From assembly GCF_014218255.1 (NCBI RefSeq), contig NZ_AP021872.1, forward strand, positions 1,736,001-1,800,000: DNA of 64,000 nt. The letters are read 5' to 3'. The DNA comes from Mycoavidus sp. B2-EB (GTDB lineage Bacteria; Pseudomonadota; Gammaproteobacteria; Burkholderiales; Burkholderiaceae). The position numbers were made by a program, and so were the translations under genes. The notes below the pieces were generated by a model. That model saw only the letters and a list, made by a program, of their open reading frames with translations. It was not told the origin of the DNA and ran no database searches. This document shows positions 37,193 through 47,242 of this stretch, one piece after another (within the stretch, counting starts at the first letter, position 1; each line of letters starts with the position of its first letter).

Positions 37193-38869
37193 TTAAGAAC
37201 TTCCATTATCATAGCCAAATAAAAAACGCATCATTTCACGATCCCACTGGATTGCAGATATGTATTTAGCCTCGTCCAGAAGCTTAGGATGTCTTGAATA
37301 AAAATCTTTCAACAAATTAATATTTTCAGAGCTTTTAGAATTTAAAACTACCTTTAAGACAACCTCACCTTTAGCATTCTCTACATTAGGGTTTGCGCCC
37401 GCATCCAACAAACTCTTCAGAATTTCTTGGTTGCCAATTTTGGCTGCGAGATGCGCAGGGGTATTATTATCTTTGTCAGATTTAAAGTTGACATCAATAC
37501 GACGCTTAAACAAAGCATTGACCATCTGAATATCATCCTGATTAATCGCCCTACATAGAGCCGGCTTTCTTTCAGCTGCATTTATATATTTAGCCAATAG
37601 CAGCTTATCCGCATCATGTTGCGGAATAAACTGGCCATTCAAATAAAGATCTTTTACGAAGGCTAATACGCTTCTAACTCTATAGAACTCTGCAATCTCT
37701 AGAATTGAGGTTTCAGCCGCCGTCGATTTATTAAGTTCTGCGCCCATATCTACTAAACGCCGCAACGCATACACATCGCCCCTCGCTGCAGCATAATGTA
37801 TAGGTAAATCACCTTTGTCATTTGGCGAATTTACGTCGACGCCATATTTCAGTAAGAGATCCATCATCGTTTTATCGCCCTGCAGCAGAGATCTATGTAA
37901 TTCTTTTGAGCGCTCACCAGCACTCATGTTCTTCACCAACAATTCTTTAGCCGGGTCAGCTCTTAAAGTATAGGAATCATTGAAATAAAACTCTTTTGCA
38001 ACATGCGATATAGAGGAATTACTTTTAGCATTTTGCAAATTTATATTGACCTTATATTCAAATGAAATGTTCTTCATTGCGCTATCTCCCTGCGGCCGGG
38101 CTCTATTTAATCCTTCTATGCGCTCACCATCACTCATGTTCTTTTCTGGATTTTTATCATTTTGCAAATTTATACTAGCCTCATATTCAAGTAAAATGTT
38201 CTCCATTACGCTATCATTCTGTAGCGAGGCTTTACTTAATGCCTCTTTGCGCTCAGCATCACTCATATTATTTGCTAACAACTTTTTATCCGAGTCAGAT
38301 TTTGGAATATAGGAGTCATTAAAATAAAACTCCGTCATGAGGGCAAATACATTTATCTCCCCCTGAAACTCAGCAATCTCTAGAAGTGATGGTTTCGACT
38401 CACTAAGTTTTGCACCCTTATTCACCAAACTCCGCAACGCATCAACATCGCCCATCATTGCAGCACAATGTATAGGTAAATCACCTTTATCATTTGGCAA
38501 ATTTACGTCGACGCCATATTTCAGTAAAAGATCCATCATTGCTCTATCGCCCTGCAGCAGAGCTTTAAGTAATTCTTCTGAGCGCTCACCAGCGCTCATA
38601 TTTTTCACTGACAATTCTTTATCCGAGTCACTCTTTAGAATATAAGGCCGGGGGCTCGGGGCACGTAGAGCAGAAGGAGACTCGCCCTGAATTTTTGGCG
38701 AATTAGAACTTTTTTCGAGCTTATTCTCTAGTAAGCTTGAAATTGGAAAAGATGATCGTCTCTTAGCGCTAGGGGTCGTTTTAGGTGGAGTATTTGCATC
38801 CCGCGCCTGCAATTCTGAGTTGCCTGAGCTTGTAGACGCTGCGGCAATTATTCTATGATGAGCTGTCAT
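37193..38869 (-). CDS. Ankyrin repeat protein B (candidate effector)
   Basis: 558 residues from ATG 38869 (behind TAGGAATTTTT). Residues 1-70 are Ser/Pro/Lys-rich without a signal peptide. The rest is a chain of ~110-residue composite units, each beginning with a linker of the form FYFNDSYIPKSDSDKKLL then NMSxxER, and followed by ankyrin repeats (for example KGDLPIHCAAMMGDVDALR). Linkers begin near residues 74, 180, 293 and 407, with a shortened one at 240 and a terminal half at 522. The linker also occurs in protein A. Probably secreted to the host by a system not encoded here; this is inference. Confidence 0.85.
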   Translation of the reverse strand: MTAHHRIIAAASTSSGNSELQARDANTPPKTTPSAKRRSSFPISSLLENKLEKSSNSPKIQGESPSALRAPSPRPYILKSDSDKELSVKNMSAGERSEELLKALLQGDRAMMDLLLKYGVDVNLPNDKGDLPIHCAAMMGDVDALRSLVNKGAKLSESKPSLLEIAEFQGEINVFALMTEFYFNDSYIPKSDSDKKLLANNMSDAERKEALSKASLQNDSVMENILLEYEASINLQNDKNPEKNMSDGERIEGLNRARPQGDSAMKNISFEYKVNINLQNAKSNSSISHVAKEFYFNDSYTLRADPAKELLVKNMSAGERSKELHRSLLQGDKTMMDLLLKYGVDVNSPNDKGDLPIHYAAARGDVYALRRLVDMGAELNKSTAAETSILEIAEFYRVRSVLAFVKDLYLNGQFIPQHDADKLLLAKYINAAERKPALCRAINQDDIQMVNALFKRRIDVNFKSDKDNNTPAHLAAKIGNQEILKSLLDAGANPNVENAKGEVVLKVVLNSKSSENINLLKDFYSRHPKLLDEAKYISAIQWDREMMRFLFGYDNGSS

Positions 38870-39899
38870 AAAAATTCCTATCCTGTATTTTTCAACAAAG
38901 CACAGGTTAAGCTTTGTAAGAAGACGTCGCACACTTTTTACGAAGCACCTTCGGATTAGACGAAGTTACTCATCCCAGCGGGATAACTCTTAGAAAGTAT
39001 TTTTAGGAAAAGTAAGATTGACCAAATCTATTGTACTTGATTTTTGAGACCGCACCTACCACACCTTGATTAATAGCTATACATAAAGCATCTTTTGCTC
39101 ACCAGGAGATATATATTTAGCCAGCAGCACCTTATCCGATTCATTCTGCGGAATAAACTTACCACTCAGATAAAGATCTTTTATGCAATATCACAAATCA
39201 CCATCAATATCTCCTTATAGATTGAGTTCACTGAATAATGTCAGACTTTTATAGTCACCCATTAGAACCGGAGCTTAAGGTTTAACTAATAATATAGAAG
39301 TTTATTTAGGTAAAAATTTATCAATATAATTTCTACGCGACGAGATATTAAATAAGCTTTCAGAGGAATAAATAAGCGACGCATTCTATTATTTTTTTAC
39401 TTTCCCACCAGGCTCAGAATTTATCTCATTCTTAGCAACACTACTACCATTAGCCTTGGCATTAAATATGGGGGAGCTCTTATATCAACATTATTTGACC
39501 AGGCTCAATCACTTACCCGCGAACCGTATTAAGCAATAAAGCGACAGAGTATTTTGTCGCAAACTCAATTTTATTTAGGAAGCAGGGTCTTGCGCCTCTT
39601 CTACGAAAGGCGGCTACTCTATATTAAATACAATCGACTATATTTATATAGCTCCAGGCTGGCTTTATAAAAAGCTAAAACTAAGATTTAGCGAACACAG
39701 ATAAAATTGTATTTTTGGCAAAAGATAAGGCCTGAACATACCTGTAGAACCTGTCTCAAGCTTGGGCTGTGCTGCTCGTGCAGTATAAATAAACGTGCCG
39801 ATTTTCTTCTGTCTCAGCAGATATGAAGCCCCACTTAGGTTAATAAAGGGTGGCCAATGTCTAAGCTTACTTCAGCCACGACTACACCGCTTTTCCAGA
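38870..39899. other. Long intergenic stretch between ankyrin gene B and leuD
   Basis: About 1030 bases, AT-rich. It holds the remains of a third ankyrin unit (see the pseudogene entry) from about 39008 to 39614; 39615-39899 shows no recognisable gene. leuB, usually next after leuD, is not here. Confidence 0.5.
39008..39480 (-). pseudogene. Remnant of a third ankyrin-type gene
   Basis: The minus strand at about 39085-39185 reads KDLYLSGKFIPQNESDKVLL then AKYISPGEQKML before a stop, closely matching the linker in ankyrin proteins A and B. In the next frame CIAINQ continues the match. The tail repeat AAGATTGACCAAATCTATTG (39012-39031) lies downstream, as after the other two genes. At 39403-39479 the minus strand reads SSPIFNAKANGSSVAKNEI with a Ser/Asn/Gly-rich composition like an effector N-terminus and then stops. 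The ankyrin body between them is lost. Confidence 0.7.
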
Positions 39900-40541
39900 T
39901 CATCGAATATCAAGCCAGGGTTGGTTGAATAACCGCACTGCTTCAAATTGCTTAATCTTCTCTGCATGCTGCAAGCTCAACCCAATTTCATCTAAACCAT
40001 TTAGCAAACAGTATTTATGAAAAGCCGCCACTTCAAAAACATATTCTTGCCCGGTTGGCATGCGCACACACTGCGCATTCAGATCAATGCTCAATTGATA
40101 CCCGTGGTTCGCCTGTGTCTCATCAAATAATTGATCAACTTGCTCTTTAGTCAAGACAATCGGCAACAGACCATTTTTAAAGCAATTGTTATAAAAAATA
40201 TCCGCAAAGCTAGGCGCAATAATGGCGCGCAGGCCATATTGCTGGAGCGCCCATGGCGCATGTTCACGCGAGCTACCACAACCAAAATTCTGGCGTGCAA
40301 GCAGAATCGATGCGTTCTGATAACGCGGCTGATTCAACACAAAAGCTGGATTTAACATTCGCTGCGTCGGGTCTTGTCCAGGCTCGCCTGGATCAAGATA
40401 GCGCCATTCATCAAACAGATTAGGGCCAAACCCGGTCCGCTGAATGGATTTTAAAAACTGCTTTGGGATAATCGCGTCCGTATCTACATTAGCACGATCA
40501 AGCGGAACCACAAGGCCAGTGTGAAGAGTGAATTTTTCCAT
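39900..40541 (-). CDS. leuD: 3-isopropylmalate dehydratase small subunit
   Basis: Forms with LeuC the 4Fe-4S isomerase that converts 2-isopropylmalate to 3-isopropylmalate in leucine synthesis. The 213 residues contain [35 protein letters not shown] and [18 protein letters not shown], all characteristic. The gene starts three bases after the leuC stop. The next gene of the pathway, leuB, is not downstream; instead the accessory ankyrin island begins. Confidence 0.97.
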   Translation of the reverse strand: MEKFTLHTGLVVPLDRANVDTDAIIPKQFLKSIQRTGFGPNLFDEWRYLDPGEPGQDPTQRMLNPAFVLNQPRYQNASILLARQNFGCGSSREHAPWALQQYGLRAIIAPSFADIFYNNCFKNGLLPIVLTKEQVDQLFDETQANHGYQLSIDLNAQCVRMPTGQEYVFEVAAFHKYCLLNGLDEIGLSLQHAEKIKQFEAVRLFNQPWLDIR

Positions 40542-40544
40542 GAG

Positions 40545-41951
40545 TTATATCTGCCGAATATCCACAAAATGCCCTTCAATCGCTGCCGCCGCAGCCATCG
40601 CAGGGCTCACTAAATGCGTGCGCCCTCCTGCTCCCTGGCGACCCTCAAAGTTACGATTTGAGGTCGAGGCGCAACGCTCCCCTACCTCTAGACGATCAGC
40701 ATTCATGGCTAAACACATTGAGCAACCCGGTTCACGCCATTCGAATCCAGCTTTCAGAAAGATTTGATCCAGCCCTTCTTGCTCAGCTTGCGCTTTGACT
40801 AAACCTGAACCTGCTACGACCATTGCCAGCTTAATATTAGGTGCAACGCGCCGCCCCAACTTTTGCACCATCTGGGCCGCCGCGCGGAGATCTTCAATCC
40901 GCGCATTGGTACACGAACCAATGAAAATTTTGTCCAACGGGATGGATTGCAGCGGCACCCCCGGCTTAAGAGCCATATACTGCAAGGCGCGCTCAACCGC
41001 TGTGCGTTTCACTGGATCCAACTCATCTTCAGGATGCGGCACTTTGGCATCGATTGCCACGACCATCTCGGGAGAGGTACCCCAAGTGACTTGCGGTTTG
41101 ATGGTTCTAGCGTCGAATTCAAGCACCTGTTCAAACTGCGCATCCGCATCTGAAACTAACGTACGCCAATAAGCTGCCGCTTGCTCCCATTTATCTTGCG
41201 CAGGCGCAAATGGACGGCCACGCAAATATTCTAGCGTTGTCTCATCCACTGCCACCATGCCAGCGCGCGCGCCGGCTTCGATCGCCATATTGCACACGGT
41301 CATGCGACCCTCCATGCTGAGCGCACGGATGGTTGAGCCAGCAAACTCGATTGCATAACCGGTACCCCCTGCAGTACCTATTTTTCCAATCACCATCAGC
41401 ACGAGGTCTTTGGCAGTACAGCCCGAGGGCAATTGCCCATCAACCTTGATTAGCATATTTTTGCTTTTCTTTTGCATCAGGGTTTGCGTCGCCAATACAT
41501 GCTCTACTTCCGAGGTACCAATACCAAACGCCAGCGCACCGAATGCGCCATGCGTCGAAGTGTGCGAATCCCCACAGACCACGGTCATGCCAGGTAAAGT
41601 AGCCCCTTGCTCCGGACCAATAACATGCACAATACCCTGGCGCATATCATTCATTTTGAATTGCACGATGCCAAAATCTGCGCAATTGGCATCCAGGGTA
41701 TCAATTTGTAATTTCGAGATCGCATCTACGATCCCATGCGCTCTCTGCACCGTGGGTACATTATGATCTGCCACCCCCAAATTAGCGCCGACGCGCCATA
41801 CCGGGCGCTGCGCTAACCGCAAACCCTCAAAAGCTTGCGGGCTGGTGACTTCATGTAGCAAATGACGGTCGATATACAGTAATGCCGTACCCTCTTCTTC
41901 GGCATGTACGACATGTGCGTCCCAAAGTTTATCGTATAAAGTTTTAGTCAT
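40545..41951 (-). CDS. leuC: 3-isopropylmalate dehydratase large subunit
   Basis: Iron-sulfur subunit of the LeuCD isomerase, 468 residues from ATG 41951 ([15 protein letters not shown]); an upstream ATG adds three residues. Cluster cysteines lie in [11 protein letters not shown] and in [12 protein letters not shown]. Other aconitase-family blocks: [20 protein letters not shown] and [15 protein letters not shown]. It is followed directly by leuD, without the small entericidin-like gene found between leuC and leuD in many Burkholderia. The cluster is normally needed for leucine prototrophy. Confidence 0.97.
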   Translation of the reverse strand: MTKTLYDKLWDAHVVHAEEEGTALLYIDRHLLHEVTSPQAFEGLRLAQRPVWRVGANLGVADHNVPTVQRAHGIVDAISKLQIDTLDANCADFGIVQFKMNDMRQGIVHVIGPEQGATLPGMTVVCGDSHTSTHGAFGALAFGIGTSEVEHVLATQTLMQKKSKNMLIKVDGQLPSGCTAKDLVLMVIGKIGTAGGTGYAIEFAGSTIRALSMEGRMTVCNMAIEAGARAGMVAVDETTLEYLRGRPFAPAQDKWEQAAAYWRTLVSDADAQFEQVLEFDARTIKPQVTWGTSPEMVVAIDAKVPHPEDELDPVKRTAVERALQYMALKPGVPLQSIPLDKIFIGSCTNARIEDLRAAAQMVQKLGRRVAPNIKLAMVVAGSGLVKAQAEQEGLDQIFLKAGFEWREPGCSMCLAMNADRLEVGERCASTSNRNFEGRQGAGGRTHLVSPAMAAAAAIEGHFVDIRQI

Positions 41952-42154
41952 TTCTTTCAATCAAAACCATTAAATTGCTACGCCGCGCTTTGTTAGCATA
42001 AACACGATAGACTCGTGCTGGCAAACAAATCCGAAATTTTCAGTTGCGCTGCGCAGCACGATCATCAGTCCGTTTCGCATATTAGCGCTACATCGATTAG
42101 ATCAGCCTGACCCTTTTTATTGAGTTAGAGCGTTTAGCGCAACATCATGGCGCC

Positions 42155-43912
42155 TTAAACCTGCGTCAAGCGATGCAGCGCAGCTTGCAACTCAGCCGGC
42201 TCATACGCAGCCAGGACTTCTTTCACAGACATTTCTAGGGTGGGTAGATGCGCCCGCAAGATTTCTTGCTTAACCACGAGCAGTTGACTCAGATGAGTCG
42301 AGAATTCCGTTAAACCCATGCCAAGCAGTAAACGGGTAAACACTGGATCTCCAGCCATTTCACCGCACACTGATACCGATACACCCGCTTGTTTTGCTTG
42401 ACGTAACGTGTGCGCAATTAAATGCAAGACAGCCGGATGCAAGGGTTCATACAAATGGGCCACTGCGCTGTCCGAACGATCAATAGCAAGCGTATATTGA
42501 ATCAAGTCGTTCGTGCCAATCGACAAGAAATCAAAATGCTTTAAGAAAAGCTGAACCGCAATTGCCGCCGCTGGAATTTCGATCATTGCGCCAAGCTTAA
42601 GCTCTAAACTATAAGCCAGTCCAGCATCATCACACTGCCGTTTAGCAAGTTCAAGCAAATCAAGCGTTTGCGCAATTTCTTGGGCATGCGCCAACATCGG
42701 GATAAGGAGCTTAACCGGCCCAAAAGCCGAAGCCCGCAAAATAGCTCGCAGTTGAGTAAGAAACATCTGCGGTTCGGACAAGCTCCAACGAATTGCGCGT
42801 AGGCCCAGCGCAGGATTCACCGCAACTTCAGCATCTCCATCACGCATATCAAGCGGTTTATCCGAGCCTACATCAATGGTACGAATCGTGACCGGCAAAC
42901 CTTTCATTGCCTCAACCACCTGCCGATACGCCTCAAATTGTTCTTCTTCGCCAGGTAGATCATGGCGGTTACGCATGTATAAAAACTCTGTCCGAAACAA
43001 GCCAATGCCAACCACTCCAGCCGCCAGTGCAGCAGCAGCGTCTTCAGGTAATTCAATATTTGCGTATAGTCCGATGGGCGTGCCGTCTAACGTTTGCGTG
43101 GGGGAGAATTTAAGCCGCTGTAATTTGCGTTGCTCAAGCGTTTTCTCACTTTGCCGGTAAGCATATTCTTCCAGCACGATCGGAGTAGGATCAACGATAA
43201 CGATGCCTTGTGCACCATCTACAATGATCAAATCATCTTGGCGAATCAAAGAGCTGGCCTGCTGCACGCCAAGCGCTGCCGGAATGCCCAAACTGCGCGC
43301 CATAATTGCCGTGTGTGAAGTCCGCCCGCCCAAATCGGTGACAAAACCATGAAAGGTTTTAGTTTTAAATTGCAGCATATCGACAGGTGCAATATCATGC
43401 GCCACGATAATCATTTCATAATGGTTATCCACTTTTGTGGCTTTATCGGCAGCTACCGCCACGGCAAAGGATGAACCTGCCAGCGCTTTTAATACGCGCT
43501 CGACGACTTGTTCAATATCTGCCTTACGCTCACGTAGATATTCATCTTCAATTTCATCGAAATGACGGCTCAAACGCTCAAGCTGTTCCATCAGTGCCCA
43601 CTCGGCGTTGTAGTGACGAGTGCGAATTAAATCAACCGTAGCCTCAGCCAACATCGTGTCACGCAAAATTAAGGTGTGCAGGTTGACAAATGCACTCATT
43701 TCGCTTGGCGCATCCAGCGGCAATTCCGCGCATAAAATCTCGAGTTCATGCTGCGCAGCATCTTGCGCCGCGCAAAACCGCGCGACCTCCGCTTCGATTT
43801 GGTCCGCATCAATGAAATAGTGATCGACTTCAAGCCCGGTCGGTGCAATCAGATAAGCCCGCCCAATCGCGATACCGCTGGAGATTGGGATTCCATGCAG
43901 CATGAAAGACAC
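42155..43912 (-). CDS. ptsI: PTS enzyme I (phosphoenolpyruvate-protein phosphotransferase)
   Basis: Takes phosphate from PEP to its own His and passes it to HPr. The 585 residues start at GTG 43912, with TTAGGAG six bases upstream. The swivelling domain holds the active His in LGGRTSHTAIMARSLGIP. The C-terminal PEP-binding domain has GIGLFRTEFLYMR, LSIGTNDLIQYTLAIDR and SVCGEMAGD with the catalytic Cys. The HPr and EIIA genes lie upstream on the same strand. No EIIB or EIIC transport domains are present, so this PTS probably has a regulatory rather than sugar-uptake role. Confidence 0.96.
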   Translation of the reverse strand: MSFMLHGIPISSGIAIGRAYLIAPTGLEVDHYFIDADQIEAEVARFCAAQDAAQHELEILCAELPLDAPSEMSAFVNLHTLILRDTMLAEATVDLIRTRHYNAEWALMEQLERLSRHFDEIEDEYLRERKADIEQVVERVLKALAGSSFAVAVAADKATKVDNHYEMIIVAHDIAPVDMLQFKTKTFHGFVTDLGGRTSHTAIMARSLGIPAALGVQQASSLIRQDDLIIVDGAQGIVIVDPTPIVLEEYAYRQSEKTLEQRKLQRLKFSPTQTLDGTPIGLYANIELPEDAAAALAAGVVGIGLFRTEFLYMRNRHDLPGEEEQFEAYRQVVEAMKGLPVTIRTIDVGSDKPLDMRDGDAEVAVNPALGLRAIRWSLSEPQMFLTQLRAILRASAFGPVKLLIPMLAHAQEIAQTLDLLELAKRQCDDAGLAYSLELKLGAMIEIPAAAIAVQLFLKHFDFLSIGTNDLIQYTLAIDRSDSAVAHLYEPLHPAVLHLIAHTLRQAKQAGVSVSVCGEMAGDPVFTRLLLGMGLTEFSTHLSQLLVVKQEILRAHLPTLEMSVKEVLAAYEPAELQAALHRLTQV

Positions 43913-43962
43913 GTGGATCTCCTAAGATAGTTTTTATTCTTTACGAAAGCGTTAACAACGGA

Positions 43963-44232
43963 CTATCCTCCTTCTCCAAATTTGTCCGCAATCAGCGTCA
44001 ACAATGCCGCCATAGCGTCTATTTCATCGACTCCATCTGCTTCAATGAGTACGCTACTACCGAGACCAGCCGCCAACATCATAACGCCCATAATACTTTT
44101 AGCGTTAATGCGACGACCGTTACGGGTAATCCAGATTTGGCATTGGTAACGCGCAGCCAATTGTGTCAATTTGGCAGAAGCGCGTGCGTGTAGGCCTAGT
44201 TTATTAATAATGATGGTTTCTTGTTGTAGCAT
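43963..44232 (-). CDS. ptsH: HPr phosphocarrier protein
   Basis: 89-residue phosphocarrier between enzyme I and EIIA. His15 sits in KLGLHARASAKL, and Ser46 in NAKSIMGVMM, the site used by HPr kinase in many Proteobacteria. The start at 44232 gives a standard N-terminus (MLQQETIIIN). This ATG lies 29 bases inside the 3' end of the EIIA gene in another frame, so expression is likely coupled. Order on this strand is EIIA-HPr-EI. Confidence 0.95.
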   Translation of the reverse strand: MLQQETIIINKLGLHARASAKLTQLAARYQCQIWITRNGRRINAKSIMGVMMLAAGLGSSVLIEADGVDEIDAMAALLTLIADKFGEGG

Positions 44233-44674
44233 GGCGCTCCGGTTGATAAAACTCTGATAAAGATGAGGTGCACGGCAACGCAGCTGAAGGAGCAGCGATA
44301 GCCTGAATGCCTTTTGCTCCACCCGCTAACGCTTTCTTCGCCAGTTGGGCAAGCGGGGTGGTGCGGTAGCAAACTGCGCGCACCAACATGGGTAGATTAA
44401 CGCCAGCTAGCACCTGCACCTGCGGTAGGTGCGCTAACTGACTAGCAATATTGGCGGGAGTCGCCCCAAAAAGATCGGTCAACACCAACGCGCCATTGTC
44501 TTTTATTAAATCAGACAGTGCATGCTGCGCTGCGGCAAGTAGCTTTGCTGGGTCGCTATCAGGCGTAACATCAATTGCCCCAATACGCGCAGGCAGCTCA
44601 CCGTAAATATGCGCCAAACAGGATTTCAATGCACTCGCGAGCGGAGCATGAGCGATGATTAGAATACCTGCCAT
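44204..44674 (-). CDS. PTS EIIA component, mannose family
   Basis: 156-residue single-domain EIIA of the mannose/fructose class. The phosphorylated His9 is in MAGILIIAHAPLASALKSC; the fold continues with ALVLTDLFGATPANIASQL and VLAGVNLPMLVRA. The last ~20 residues (SSLSEFYQPERHATTRNHHY) extend past the usual end and overlap ptsH by 29 bases, possibly because an older stop was lost. In Betaproteobacteria such stand-alone EIIA-Man proteins are regulatory. Confidence 0.93.
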   Translation of the reverse strand: MAGILIIAHAPLASALKSCLAHIYGELPARIGAIDVTPDSDPAKLLAAAQHALSDLIKDNGALVLTDLFGATPANIASQLAHLPQVQVLAGVNLPMLVRAVCYRTTPLAQLAKKALAGGAKGIQAIAAPSAALPCTSSLSEFYQPERHATTRNHHY

Positions 44675-44792
44675 ATTAGCCTGAAATAAAAGACTTCATG
44701 ACGATGCAATGCGTTAGTCAAATATACCATATCATGGCAACAAGATTAGCATATCCTCATAGAAAGCGGTTAATGCTGCTTCGCACCAATAT

Positions 44793-45221
<429 letters not shown>

Positions 45222-45375
45222 CTACAGTCGCTCTATCTCGGTGTAATTTATGCCATTACGCCGATACTCAGCAGTGACTAGTATGGCATATCATTGATTT
45301 CCATAACGTAGCCATTGTCTCACGCATCTTCCGTTTTTTACGCACAGCTTCTGTGCATTGCTCCGAGGATACATC

Positions 45376-45627
45376 ATGAAACCTAGCGAACTCTTTCAAG
45401 ACTTACAAACGAAAATTTCCGATTTACTTAAAAATTCACCCGTCAAAGATATTGAGCAAAATATAAAAGCGATGCTCACTCAAGGCTTTGCTAAACTAGA
45501 CCTTGTCACACGCGAAGAGTTCGAGATTCAAACGCAAGTCCTTGCACGCACACGCGCTATGGTTGAAGAACTTGAACAACGGATTGTTCAGCTTGAGCGC
45601 CAACTCAATTCGACCCAAGAAAACTAA
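45376..45627 (+). CDS. ubiK: Ubiquinone biosynthesis accessory factor UbiK (YqiC/BMFP family)
   Basis: 83-residue coiled-coil protein that helps assemble the aerobic ubiquinone synthesis complex. Starts at ATG 45376 with GAGGA upstream (45364-45368). The BMFP signature is TREEFEIQTQVLARTRAMVEE, and the C-terminal half is a clear coiled coil (LEQRIVQLERQLN). Positioned 9 bases before comM on the same strand, a usual neighbourhood in Burkholderia relatives. Confidence 0.9.
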   Translation: MKPSELFQDLQTKISDLLKNSPVKDIEQNIKAMLTQGFAKLDLVTREEFEIQTQVLARTRAMVEELEQRIVQLERQLNSTQEN

Positions 45628-45636
45628 ACAAACTCA

Positions 45637-47190
45637 ATGAGTCTTGGGCCGCAACCCATGTCGCTTGCCGTGGTTCGCAGCCGCGCGCTCACAGCGGCGA
45701 GCGCGCTTGAAGTCACCGTCGAAGTCCATCTGGCGAATGGCTTGCCCGCATTTTCAATTGTTGGTTTACCCGAGCTTGAAGTTCGTGAAAGCCGAGAGCG
45801 GGTGCGCGCCGCGCTGCAAAACTCCGGTTTTACTTTTCCCGTACGCCGCATTACGGTCAATTTAGCGCCGGCTGACCTGCCAAAACAATCCGGCCATTTT
45901 GATCTACCCATTGCGCTAGGTATTTTGGCCGCTAGCGAGCAATTACCCGCCGAAGCGCTACACCCCCACGAATTTGCCGGCGAATTATCTCTTACCGGCG
46001 CTTTGCGGCCAATGCGCGGGGCTTTCGCCATTGCCTGCGGGCTGGCGGCCCAAGTCGCAGCTCATCCGCCGCGCCCAACCCCAGCGGAGATTTACCTACC
46101 GCTAGAGTGCGCCGCTGAGGCGGCGCTAGCGCCGCATGTTACGGCGTTCGGCGCGCCTGATCTACGTACCCTATGCGCTCATTTAGCCGGCGTGCTTAAG
46201 CCCCCGCTCCAACCGTTTAAACCGATTGCGCCGGCAGCCCCCGCCCCGTTACCCGATATGGCCGAAATTATCGGTCAAAACGCGGCTAAACGCGCGCTTG
46301 AAGTGGCCGCGGCGGGAGGCCATCATATTTTGTTAATCGGTCCACCAGGTTCCGGCAAATCGATGTTAGCCGCCCGTCTTGCAGGTATCTTGCCCCCTAT
46401 GTCTGATGCCGAAGCACTGGCTTCTGCCGCTTTATTAAGCGTAAGCGCAATCGGCTTTACGCCAACGCAATGGCGGCGGCGGCCGTTTCGCGCGCCACAC
46501 CATTCAGCTAGCGCGGCCGCCTTAATTGGCGGTGGCAATCCCCCCCGGCCAGGGGAAATTACGCTCGCACATCATGGGGTATTATTTCTGGACGAGTTAC
46601 CGGAATTTAACCGGGCGGCACTTGAAATGCTACGAGAGCCCCTCGAAACCCACTCCATCACTCTTTCACGCGCTTCACATCAGGTTGAATTTCCTGCCGC
46701 TTGCCAATTAGTTGCAGCAATGAATCCTTGTCCCTGCGGCTGGTTTGGCGATACCAAAGGACGCTGCCATTGCTCACCCGAAAACGCTGACCGCTACTGG
46801 CGTAAATTATCCGGGCCACTATTGGATCGGATTGATCTACACATTGAGGTTTGCGCGCTGACTCCCGCCGAATTGGCCGAACGCACTACACTTCCATCCG
46901 AGGCCAGCGCCACCATAGCCGCCCGTGTCAGCGCCGCCCGCGCGCGGCAGCTGACCCGGCAACAACAGCCCAACTGGCTCTTAACGAGCCGTGAGATCGA
47001 TGCAATGTGCCGGCCCGACCATGCGGGAGAAGCTTTATTGCATCAGGCAAGCTCCCGCTTTGGCTGGTCAGCGCGGACGTATTACCGAGTGCTTAAAGTG
47101 GCGCGCACGATTGCCGATCTAGCCGATGCTAAAATACCCGACGCCTCCCATATTGCTGAAGCCATTCAGTATCGGCGGGTGTGTAAATAA
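45637..47190 (+). CDS. comM: YifB/ComM family AAA+ ATPase (Mg chelatase-like)
   Basis: 517-residue AAA+ helicase. In naturally competent bacteria ComM promotes branch migration during transformation. N-terminal Lon-like fold (VHLANGLPAFSIVGLPELEV), then the ATPase with Walker A LLIGPPGSGKSMLAARLAG, Walker B GVLFLDELPEFN, and the Cys-rich CPCGWFGDTKGRCHCSPE. The C-terminal RFGWSARTYYRVLKVARTIA is family-typical. ATG 45658 (MSLAVVRSRAL) is an alternative start. Retention of ComM hints at recombination capacity, but no other competence genes are seen here. Confidence 0.93.
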   Translation: MSLGPQPMSLAVVRSRALTAASALEVTVEVHLANGLPAFSIVGLPELEVRESRERVRAALQNSGFTFPVRRITVNLAPADLPKQSGHFDLPIALGILAASEQLPAEALHPHEFAGELSLTGALRPMRGAFAIACGLAAQVAAHPPRPTPAEIYLPLECAAEAALAPHVTAFGAPDLRTLCAHLAGVLKPPLQPFKPIAPAAPAPLPDMAEIIGQNAAKRALEVAAAGGHHILLIGPPGSGKSMLAARLAGILPPMSDAEALASAALLSVSAIGFTPTQWRRRPFRAPHHSASAAALIGGGNPPRPGEITLAHHGVLFLDELPEFNRAALEMLREPLETHSITLSRASHQVEFPAACQLVAAMNPCPCGWFGDTKGRCHCSPENADRYWRKLSGPLLDRIDLHIEVCALTPAELAERTTLPSEASATIAARVSAARARQLTRQQQPNWLLTSREIDAMCRPDHAGEALLHQASSRFGWSARTYYRVLKVARTIADLADAKIPDASHIAEAIQYRRVCK

Positions 47191-47242
47191 AGCAAAAAAT
47201 TATTGTTGACGGCCAACTATTCTATTCTTCACAATTTACATT

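Noticed and set aside
37193-38869. Regularly spaced repeats suggestive of a CRISPR array
   Set aside because: The repeats are inside a coding frame, vary in sequence and length, and encode the linker and ankyrin modules.
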